Below the pieces are notes generated by a model, which did no database searches, was not told where the DNA came from, and was given only the letters and a program-made list of their open reading frames with translations. From an uncultured Lachnospiraceae bacterium (GTDB lineage Bacteria > Bacillota > Clostridia > Lachnospirales > Lachnospiraceae): 41,695 nucleotides of DNA. This document shows, one piece after another, positions 16,258-22,905 of this stretch; positions within the stretch are counted from its first letter, which is position 1; every line of letters begins with the position of its first letter. The position numbers and the translations under genes were made by a program. The stretch lies in the NCBI GenBank assembly GCA_902774725.1, contig CACYJP010000029.1, positions 1-41,695 of the forward strand. The letters run 5' to 3'.

Positions 16258-16683
16258 CTAATTTATCTCAATACTTCTGTAATCAAAGCCCTTTTCTACG
16301 TCCTTTTTAATCGTGATCCAAACAGCCGTTTCCGGAATGATCTCCTCTATCAGCTCAGCCCACTCGATCAGTGTCACGCCTTCACCACCTGCATACTCAT
16401 AGAAGCCGGTCTCCTCCATCTCATCGATATCACCAACCCTGTATACATCATAATGATAAAGCGGAAGCCTTCCCTCATTATACTCCTGAAGTATGGTAAA
16501 TGTAGGACTGGACATAGGTTCATTTATACCAAGTCCTGCCCCGAAGCCTTGTGCAAAAACAGTCTTGCCAACGCCCAGATCACCACTCAGACAGTAAACC
16601 TGTCCGGGCTCTGCCTTCTCTCCGAGAGCCTTCGCATATTCAAATGTCTCTTCACGACTAAAGCTGTCTTTTTGTTCCATCAT
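16258..16683 (-). CDS. tsaE: tRNA threonylcarbamoyladenosine biosynthesis ATPase TsaE
   Basis: A 141-residue P-loop ATPase. Walker A GDLGVGKT is at residues 34-41, followed by SSPTFTILQEY and YHYDVYRVGDIDEMEETGFYEY, the standard TsaE pattern, and LIEWAELI. TsaE drives turnover of the TsaB-TsaD complex. Two adjacent ATG codons could start it, and the ribosome-binding site is weak (AGCAGG directly before). It lies 45 bp downstream of the dCMP deaminase gene and is likely in the same transcript. Confidence 0.95.
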   Translation of the reverse strand: MMEQKDSFSREETFEYAKALGEKAEPGQVYCLSGDLGVGKTVFAQGFGAGLGINEPMSSPTFTILQEYNEGRLPLYHYDVYRVGDIDEMEETGFYEYAGGEGVTLIEWAELIEEIIPETAVWITIKKDVEKGFDYRSIEIN

Positions 16684-16728
16684 ACCTGCTGTTTTAATCT
16701 CCGTTTATTTTTCCTTCCGGCTTCTTTA

Positions 16729-17229
16729 TCAGATGGAAAGAACGATATCTCTTCCGGCCGGCTCATACTTTCTATACTTAATTCCGACCATGTCAAACAT
16801 TTGCTTTGAAGCAATCGTACTTTCAGTATCAGCATACTTATCTGACAGATATATGATCTCAGCTATTCCGCTCTGGATAATAGCCTTCGCACACTCATTA
16901 CAAGGGAAAAGTGTAACATAAACCTTTGCTCCCTTGAGGTTATTGTTTCCTCTGTAATTCAGGATTGCATTCAGCTCTGCATGACATACAAAGATATACT
17001 TGCTGTCGAGCGCCGCTCCATCTCTTCCCCAAGGCATATCGTCATCATCACAGCCCTGCGGCATACCATTGTAGCCCATAGACATGATCCTGTTATCCGG
17101 ACCGACTATGCATGCTCCAACCTGTGTGCTAGGATCCTTACTTCTTTCTGCTGACAGAAGAGCTATTCCCATAAAATACTGATCCCAGTTGATATAATCG
17201 CTCCTCTTGTAATCCATCATCTTTGCCAT
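16729..17229 (-). CDS. Deoxycytidylate (dCMP) deaminase family protein
   Basis: The zinc site of the cytidine/deoxycytidylate deaminase family is complete: His83 and Glu85 in CHAELNAI, Cys110 and Cys113 in FPCNEC. The N-terminal WDQYFMGIALLSAERSKDPSTQVGACIV is typical of dCMP deaminases and the related ComEB group. dCMP deaminase supplies dUMP for thymidylate synthesis. The 166-residue length fits. AAGGGG precedes the ATG. A short acidic run, GCDDDDMPWGRDG, lies in the substrate loop region. Confidence 0.9.
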   Translation of the reverse strand: MAKMMDYKRSDYINWDQYFMGIALLSAERSKDPSTQVGACIVGPDNRIMSMGYNGMPQGCDDDDMPWGRDGAALDSKYIFVCHAELNAILNYRGNNNLKGAKVYVTLFPCNECAKAIIQSGIAEIIYLSDKYADTESTIASKQMFDMVGIKYRKYEPAGRDIVLSI

Positions 17230-17284
17230 TTCTTAACCCCTTTCATCTACCCTTAACAATTACTTTAATTATTATAAATGTATC

Positions 17285-18523
17285 TTACTCATCACCATAC
17301 AAAACATTGAAATCACAGGCTGTTGAGATACCATCTATCTTTCCCTTACTGGTCTGCTGCCACATAAAATACTTACCGGTATAATCGGTATTAGATGTAT
17401 AATGTGCAAGCCATACCGAATCATCCTCTTCAAGCTTCCACGTAGTACCCATAAAATTCTTACTTCCATAGATACATGTTTCGTAGCCTGCAGCACCCAA
17501 CTCTCCGGAAAATACAGCATAGCAATCATTCAGATCCTGTATATTCATTTTGTAATTCTGGAAATGTTCGAAATCCTCCCAATCATATGCAATAGGGAAG
17601 TCAAGCTTCTCGCCCTTCAAAACATTTAGCAGATACTTCACACTATTAATGACCTCATCCTTACTGCTTTCCTCAGCGTGCCAGTAAATACCTATTTTAA
17701 GACCCGCTGCCTTGGCATTTTTGATATTCTGCTGATAGCATCTATCTGTATAATTAACGCCATCATCATATCCACCGATTCGCATGATAACGAAATCACA
17801 GCCGGCTGCCTTAACCTTATTAAAGTCTATGTCATTCTGCCATCTGGATACATCTATTCCCAACGCAACTCCGTCCCCACCATAGGTCGAGGCAAAATCA
17901 CTAAAAGGAGTGAGATCAGTCTCCCCTGAAGGCACAGCAGGTGCAGACTCGACAACGCTTACATCTATTTTCTCAGTTGTTATATTGCCTGCATCATCCT
18001 TTAGAGATACCTGTATAGGAGTTGTCCCCGGCGTTGAAGTATCAACTGCTCCACTCACACTGACTTCAAGCTCTCTGTCAGCATCATCGCCGTATCCGAT
18101 ATGGTCATTTATATCAAATGCATCGCCTATACCAACATTTATAGTTTTCGGTTTTATAAGAAAGCGCGGCTTTTCCTTGTCCTCAATATCAGCTCTGAAA
18201 AGCTTCGAATAGTCTCTGCTCGCCACTGCAGCTTCAGTGGTTTCTTCAGCTCCAACGGTCTCAGTCGGTGTTTCAGGTGTGGCGATCTCAGCCTCAGTTA
18301 ATTCCTCCGTAGTAACCTCAGTAGGCTCCTCTGTGACCATCTCAGTTGTCGCTGCCGTAGTAATTCTGGTAGTTGCCTCTGTCGTCACGCGCTCCTCGGT
18401 GCTATCCTTATTCGTAATAACAAGCATAAGTACTGTAAAAGCAAAAAAAACCATACACGATAAGGCTATTATAGCGATTTTTCTTATTTTATTCTTTTTT
18501 TCGATATCGCTTGTTTTTCCCAT
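17285..18523 (-). CDS. Membrane-anchored GH25 muramidase with Ig-like domain
   Basis: A short cytoplasmic tail leads to a transmembrane segment at about residues 14-36, a Thr/Glu-rich linker (roughly 40-100), a bacterial Ig-like region (KPKTINVGIGDAFDINDHIGY to TTEKIDVSVVE), and a C-terminal glycoside hydrolase family 25 domain. GH25 markers are LGIDVSRWQNDIDFNKVK, YWHAEE, and FPIAYDWEDF, with the D-x-E catalytic pair. The protein is likely a wall-cleaving N-acetylmuramidase tethered to the outer membrane face. I chose the ATG at 18521-18523. A GTG 15 codons upstream is possible in frame but lies upstream of a strong promoter whose -10 box is only 7 bp from this ATG. Confidence 0.9.
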   Translation of the reverse strand: MGKTSDIEKKNKIRKIAIIALSCMVFFAFTVLMLVITNKDSTEERVTTEATTRITTAATTEMVTEEPTEVTTEELTEAEIATPETPTETVGAEETTEAAVASRDYSKLFRADIEDKEKPRFLIKPKTINVGIGDAFDINDHIGYGDDADRELEVSVSGAVDTSTPGTTPIQVSLKDDAGNITTEKIDVSVVESAPAVPSGETDLTPFSDFASTYGGDGVALGIDVSRWQNDIDFNKVKAAGCDFVIMRIGGYDDGVNYTDRCYQQNIKNAKAAGLKIGIYWHAEESSKDEVINSVKYLLNVLKGEKLDFPIAYDWEDFEHFQNYKMNIQDLNDCYAVFSGELGAAGYETCIYGSKNFMGTTWKLEEDDSVWLAHYTSNTDYTGKYFMWQQTSKGKIDGISTACDFNVLYGDE

Positions 18524-18530
18524 ATCCCCT

Positions 18531-18559
18531 ATTATATTCGATTGATTTATCTGAGTCAA
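18531..18559 (-). promoter_or_regulatory. Strong sigma-A promoter immediately upstream of the GH25 gene
   Basis: TTGACT (18554-18559) and a perfect TATAAT (18531-18536) are 17 bp apart on the minus strand. Only AGGGGAT separates the -10 box from the ATG, so transcription is predicted to start at or within a couple of bases of the start codon. Confidence 0.75.
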
Positions 18560-18594
18560 CGGGGACACCTGCAGACGAAATATATAACTGATCT

Positions 18595-18666
18595 TATATC
18601 AGACTGCATATCAGACTTCATATCAGACTGCATATCAGACTGCGTATCTGATTACATATCTGATTG
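18595..18666. repeat. Six tandem 12-bp repeats between GH25 and XRE regulator genes
   Basis: Units of CATATCAGACTG type run without gaps from 18595 to 18666. The first four are nearly identical and the last two carry ATCTGAT in place of ATCAGAC. They begin 36 bp upstream of the -35 box of the muramidase gene and end about 220 bp before the divergent XRE gene. The rest of 18524-18884 is AT-rich with further scattered ATCAG words and no gene. Confidence 0.85.
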
Positions 18667-18884
18667 TATATATACTTTGCATCAGATATGCATCTAATAC
18701 AAACCAACTATAAATCAGCTACAAATCAACTGCAGCTAATCGCTATCACGTTATTTCGTTGTATATATAAAAGTATGCCGTGCATTCTAGTTCTATGTCT
18801 TATTTTTTCAATCTATTATAATTATTTTGGTACGAAAAATCGTTGCCTAAGCAGTAAATATTATATTCTTGCGGAGATTGTAAT

Positions 18885-19214
18885 ATGGATGACGAACTAA
18901 TGATAAAAAGGTTATATGAATTGCTTGATGCTAAGCAGTGGACACCTTATAGACTTTCTAAAGAAGCAGACATCCCAAACTCAACCATTAACAGCATCTT
19001 TCAGAGAAAGGCCTGTCCTTCTATCCATACACTTTCCAGAATCTGCAAGGCTCTCAGGATATCACTTTCTGAGTTTTTTGATTATGATGAAGTTCCGCTA
19101 AGGCATGGTGATATGACTCCTGATGAGCAAACGCTTCTGACCGGTTTTCAGAATCTTCCGCAAAAGAAAAAGCCCCTGCTTCTTGCATATCTGCAGGGAC
19201 TTAAAAATAGCTGA
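18885..19214 (+). CDS. Small XRE-family transcriptional regulator
   Basis: A 109-residue protein with a Cro/CI helix-turn-helix over residues 8-68: LYELLDAKQWTPYRLSKEADIPNSTINSIF and PSIHTLSRICKALRISLSEFF. The short C-terminal part (TPDEQTLLTGFQNLPQKKKPLLLAYLQGL) is helical and may mediate dimerisation. GGAG lies 8 bp before the ATG, and a TATAAT is present at 18817-18822 without a clear -35. It is divergent from the GH25 gene and flanked by 12-bp repeats that could be its sites (inference). Regulated genes are unknown. Confidence 0.85.
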   Translation: MDDELMIKRLYELLDAKQWTPYRLSKEADIPNSTINSIFQRKACPSIHTLSRICKALRISLSEFFDYDEVPLRHGDMTPDEQTLLTGFQNLPQKKKPLLLAYLQGLKNS

Positions 19215-19245
19215 TTTATATAGCTTATCTTTCCTTAAGCTCTTA

Positions 19246-20448
19246 TTACTCATCTCCGAGATTGAACTTATCATGTATAGCATTCATAGCTCTTTCTACA
19301 TTTTTCTCATTTATAAGAACTGTGACTCTTATCTCTGATGTAGAAATCATACGGATATTTATATTTGCATCGAAGAGAGCCTCGAACATCTTTGCTGCAA
19401 CTCCCGGATGACTCTGCATTCCGGCACCAACTATAGATACCTTTGCAACGTTCTTATCTATATCTATCTCTTCAAAATCCATTATTTCTTCAATAACTGT
19501 CTTTGCTGTATCTGCATCATCATCTGTACATGTGAAGGAGATATCCTTCTTTCCATGACGTCCTATTGACTGAAGAATCATATCTATGTTTATATTCTGC
19601 TTTGCAAGAGCATTGAAAAGCTTAAATGCAACTCCCGGCTCATCCTTAAGACCTACAACTGCAACTCTGGCAGCATCCGGATCAGCTGCAACACCGCTAA
19701 CTATCATTTTTTCCATCTTACTTCCCTCCCTTATGACGGTTCCTTCATTTGTATTCAGGCTTGAACGTACTACCATTCGAACTCCGTATTTCTTTGCCAG
19801 CTCCACTGAACGGTTGTGAAGTACTCCCGCTCCGAGTGTTGCAAGCTCAAGCATCTCATCGTAGGTTACCTGGTCAAGCTTACGTGCTCCCGGTACCTTT
19901 CTCGGGTCCGCTGTATATACGCCGTCAACGTCGGTATATATCTCACATTTGTCTGCATGAAGTGCAGCCGCTATTGCAACTGCTGTTGTATCTGAACCGC
20001 CTCTTCCGAGAGTGGTGTAATCATCATACTTATTTACACCCTGGAATCCGGTTACGATTACTATCTTGTGCTGTTCGAGTTCTGCAGTTATTCTCTCAGT
20101 ATCAATTCTCTTTACTCTCGCATTGCTATATGCACTCGATGTATGCATTGCAACCTGATATGCGTTGAGCGAAACTGCCGGTACTCCCATTGCAGCCATT
20201 GCCATTGCCATAAGTGCAACAGACTGCTGCTCACCGGTTGTAAGGATCATATCCATCTCTCTCTTTGGAGGATTCGGATTGATTTCCTTCGCCATATCTA
20301 TAAGCACATCAGTATATTTACCCATGGCTGATAGAACGACTACAACATCATTTCCCTTTTTGTAATCCTCGATGCATCGATTTGCCACATTGTATATGCG
20401 GTCCTTGTTACCAACCGATGTTCCACCGAACTTCTTAACTATTAGCAT
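19246..20448 (-). CDS. lysC: Aspartate kinase
   Basis: Aspartokinase phosphorylates aspartate, the first step to lysine, threonine and methionine. The N-terminal KKFGGTSVG, then TTGEQQSVALMA, TGFQGVN and TLGRGGSDTTAVAIAAAL are the kinase-domain markers. Two ACT domains fill the C-terminus (from about residue 265), indicating feedback control by an end-product amino acid. The start is the ATG at 20446-20448 with AGGAGG 8 bp before; a TTG two codons upstream is less well placed. It lies 36 bp downstream of hom on the same strand, giving a hom-lysC unit. Confidence 0.96.
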   Translation of the reverse strand: MLIVKKFGGTSVGNKDRIYNVANRCIEDYKKGNDVVVVLSAMGKYTDVLIDMAKEINPNPPKREMDMILTTGEQQSVALMAMAMAAMGVPAVSLNAYQVAMHTSSAYSNARVKRIDTERITAELEQHKIVIVTGFQGVNKYDDYTTLGRGGSDTTAVAIAAALHADKCEIYTDVDGVYTADPRKVPGARKLDQVTYDEMLELATLGAGVLHNRSVELAKKYGVRMVVRSSLNTNEGTVIREGSKMEKMIVSGVAADPDAARVAVVGLKDEPGVAFKLFNALAKQNINIDMILQSIGRHGKKDISFTCTDDDADTAKTVIEEIMDFEEIDIDKNVAKVSIVGAGMQSHPGVAAKMFEALFDANINIRMISTSEIRVTVLINEKNVERAMNAIHDKFNLGDE

Positions 20449-20484
20449 TTTCAATGCCTCCTAAATAATTCTTCCCCCAAACAA

Positions 20485-21699
20485 TTACTTACTAACCCTG
20501 ATTCTGCTTATTACATCAAAGCCTTCAGCTGCCTTTTCATACTCGCGGCCGCTCAGCACCTTTGTGATAAATGCAACCTCTCCGGAGCTCTTGTCAGACT
20601 CGATATACTCAACCTGACCAAAGCTTGCCTCAATCTTAGAACTGATTGCAGCCTTATCACCACTTACTCTTACAAAATTCTGAGTAGCAATGCTTCCTGC
20701 ATCTACTATATCTCTCTTCTCTGTGCTCCAGTGAATCTTTGCTGTATAGCCATGTCTCTTAACGGCATCAACAACATCGGAAACAACAGCGCTCGCCGTA
20801 GGGAGGCTACCTGCGCCCTTTCCGTAAAACATAACATCACCGAGCATATCACCCTTTACAAGAATTGCATTGAATACATCCTTTACGTTGTAAAGTGGGT
20901 TGTCCTTATAAACTACAAATGGGGCAACGATCGCATATCTCTTACCATCAGCCTTTCCTGCTATTCCAAGAAGCTTGATGGAAGCATTGATCTTCTTCAT
21001 ATAATCAAAGTCCTGTGTAGTTATCTTTGTGATACCCTCTGTGTAGATATCCTCAAAATCAACCTGCTTCTCATAAGCAAGTGAAGCAAGAATAGCTATC
21101 TTTCTGCAGGCATCAAAGCCCTCTATATCCGCCTCAGGATTTTTCTCGGCATAACCCTTATCCTGCGCATCCTTAAGTACTGTATCAAAATCAGCACCCT
21201 CATCCTCCATTTTTGTAAGGATGTAGTTGGTAGTACCGTTCATGATACCCTGTATCTCTTCGATATGATCAACTGTAAGACACTCAATAAGTGGACGGAT
21301 AATAGGAATACCGCCACCAACAGAAGCCTCAAAGAAGAAATTAACACTCTTCTCCTGAGCAATTCCGAGAAGCTCAGCGCCATGCTTTGCTACAAGCTCC
21401 TTATTAGAGGTACATGCACTCTTTCCGCTTTCAAGCGCTCTTTTTACAAATGTATAAGCCGGCTCAACGCCGCCCATAACCTCAACGACAACATCAACAT
21501 CCTTGTCATTCATGATAATATCTACATCATGAACCAGAACCTTCTCTACAGGATCTCCCGGAAAGTCTCTCAGGTCAAGCACATACTTAACCTTAACCTC
21601 ATCGCCTGCACGACGAGATATATGACTGTTATTCTCGTTGATGATTTTGTATACACCAGATCCAACTGTTCCATATCCGAGTATCGCTACATTTATCAT
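20485..21699 (-). CDS. hom: Homoserine dehydrogenase
   Basis: Reduces aspartate semialdehyde to homoserine with NAD(P)H. The Rossmann start is VAILGYGTVGSGVYK; the family markers GGGIPIIRPLIE, GIMNGTTNYILTKM and GYAEKNPEADIEGFDACRKIAILASLAY follow. The C-terminal third, about 320-404, resembles an ACT-type regulatory domain. Length 404 is close to the usual 430. GAGGA precedes the ATG. lysC follows downstream and prfB lies 19 bp upstream, on the same strand. Confidence 0.96.
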   Translation of the reverse strand: MINVAILGYGTVGSGVYKIINENNSHISRRAGDEVKVKYVLDLRDFPGDPVEKVLVHDVDIIMNDKDVDVVVEVMGGVEPAYTFVKRALESGKSACTSNKELVAKHGAELLGIAQEKSVNFFFEASVGGGIPIIRPLIECLTVDHIEEIQGIMNGTTNYILTKMEDEGADFDTVLKDAQDKGYAEKNPEADIEGFDACRKIAILASLAYEKQVDFEDIYTEGITKITTQDFDYMKKINASIKLLGIAGKADGKRYAIVAPFVVYKDNPLYNVKDVFNAILVKGDMLGDVMFYGKGAGSLPTASAVVSDVVDAVKRHGYTAKIHWSTEKRDIVDAGSIATQNFVRVSGDKAAISSKIEASFGQVEYIESDKSSGEVAFITKVLSGREYEKAAEGFDVISRIRVSK

Positions 21700-21718
21700 A
21701 TCTTTATCCTCTTAAATA

Positions 21719-22834
21719 TTATTTATCCTTATCAGCTGCCATCCACACCAGGTACGCATTGATAAAAGCATCAATTCCGCCATCCAGAACCTTGTATGCA
21801 TCACCTGTCTCACATCCGGTTCTTGAATCCTTTACCAAGGTATATGGCTGAAGGAAGTAAGATCTTATATGACTTCCAAATCCATTTTCAAAAGCCTCAC
21901 CCTTGATGCCTGACATTTTCTCTGCATTCTCCTGTTCCTTAAGGAGATACAGCTTGGATTTAAGCATTTTCATAGCCTGATCCTTATTCTGATGCTGGCT
22001 ACGTTCATTCTGACACTGCACCACAATTCCCGTCGGAATATGTGTTATACGTATCGCAGATGATGTCTTGTTGATATGCTGACCACCGGCACCGCTGGCT
22101 CTATAGGTATCAATCCTTATATCATCATCAGCAACCTCTATCTCTATTGCATCATCAATGACCGGAAGAACCTCAACCGCACAGAACGATGTCTGTCTCT
22201 TGCCATTAGCATTGAAAGGCGATATACGCACAAGTCTGTGAACACCATGCTCAGACTTCATATAGCCATATGCATGATATCCTGATATCTGAAATGTAAC
22301 TGTTTTGATTCCGGCTTCATCTCCATCAAGAAGATCCAGAAGTGTTACTTCAAAGCCATGTCTTTCAGCCCATCTGGTATACATACGATATACCATACTT
22401 GTCCAGTCACAGGCCTCCGTTCCACCGGTTCCGGCATTTATCTTGACCGTGCAGTCATTCGAATCAAACTCACCTGACAGAAGAGTTTCAATTCTGAAAT
22501 CCTCAAATCTTTTGGTAAAGCTGCTAAGCATCTCGCCCGTTTCTGCGATGAGCTCCTCGTCATTTTCTTCCTGCGCCATCTCGATCATAGTCTCAAGATC
22601 TTCAAAGTCCTGCTTTATCTGATCATAGCTCTCGATAGTACCCTTAAGGCCCTTTATCTCCTTCATGATCTGACCGGACTTCTCGACATCATCCCAGAAT
22701 CCCGGCTCTGCCATCGCTTTATCAAGCTCCGCTATTCTTTTTTGCTTCCCCTCTACATCCAGTGATTCTCTCACTTCCTCAAGGGGAGTCCTGAACTTCT
22801 GCAGTTCCAGCTTATACTCGTCTAATTCCAGCAC
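21719..22834 (-). CDS. prfB: Peptide chain release factor 2, no programmed frameshift
   Basis: RF2 releases nascent chains at UGA and UAA. SPF is at residues 205-207 (RISPFNANGKRQTSF) and GGQ at 250-252 (SGAGGQHINKT). In many bacteria prfB needs a +1 frameshift at codon 26 that autoregulates synthesis. Here the reading frame is continuous through that place (VRESLDVEGK), with no CTT-TGA. The start codon is GTG, with GGAGA 9-10 bp before. The gene follows secA by 71 bp, the conserved secA-prfB order. Confidence 0.96.
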   Translation of the reverse strand: MLELDEYKLELQKFRTPLEEVRESLDVEGKQKRIAELDKAMAEPGFWDDVEKSGQIMKEIKGLKGTIESYDQIKQDFEDLETMIEMAQEENDEELIAETGEMLSSFTKRFEDFRIETLLSGEFDSNDCTVKINAGTGGTEACDWTSMVYRMYTRWAERHGFEVTLLDLLDGDEAGIKTVTFQISGYHAYGYMKSEHGVHRLVRISPFNANGKRQTSFCAVEVLPVIDDAIEIEVADDDIRIDTYRASGAGGQHINKTSSAIRITHIPTGIVVQCQNERSQHQNKDQAMKMLKSKLYLLKEQENAEKMSGIKGEAFENGFGSHIRSYFLQPYTLVKDSRTGCETGDAYKVLDGGIDAFINAYLVWMAADKDK

Positions 22835-22905
22835 GATTTATTTCTCCACCGTTCTTATACAGTCTATAAAATCATTGAATAACCTGGCGCCATCCGTCAT
22901 CATTA

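Noticed and set aside
18595-18666. CRISPR array
   Set aside because: The 12-bp units are directly adjacent with no unique spacers, far too short for a CRISPR, and no cas genes are present.
19222-19241. AGCTTA/TAAGCT hairpin between XRE and lysC as a terminator
   Set aside because: The stem is only 6 bp, AT-rich, and has no T tract on either strand.
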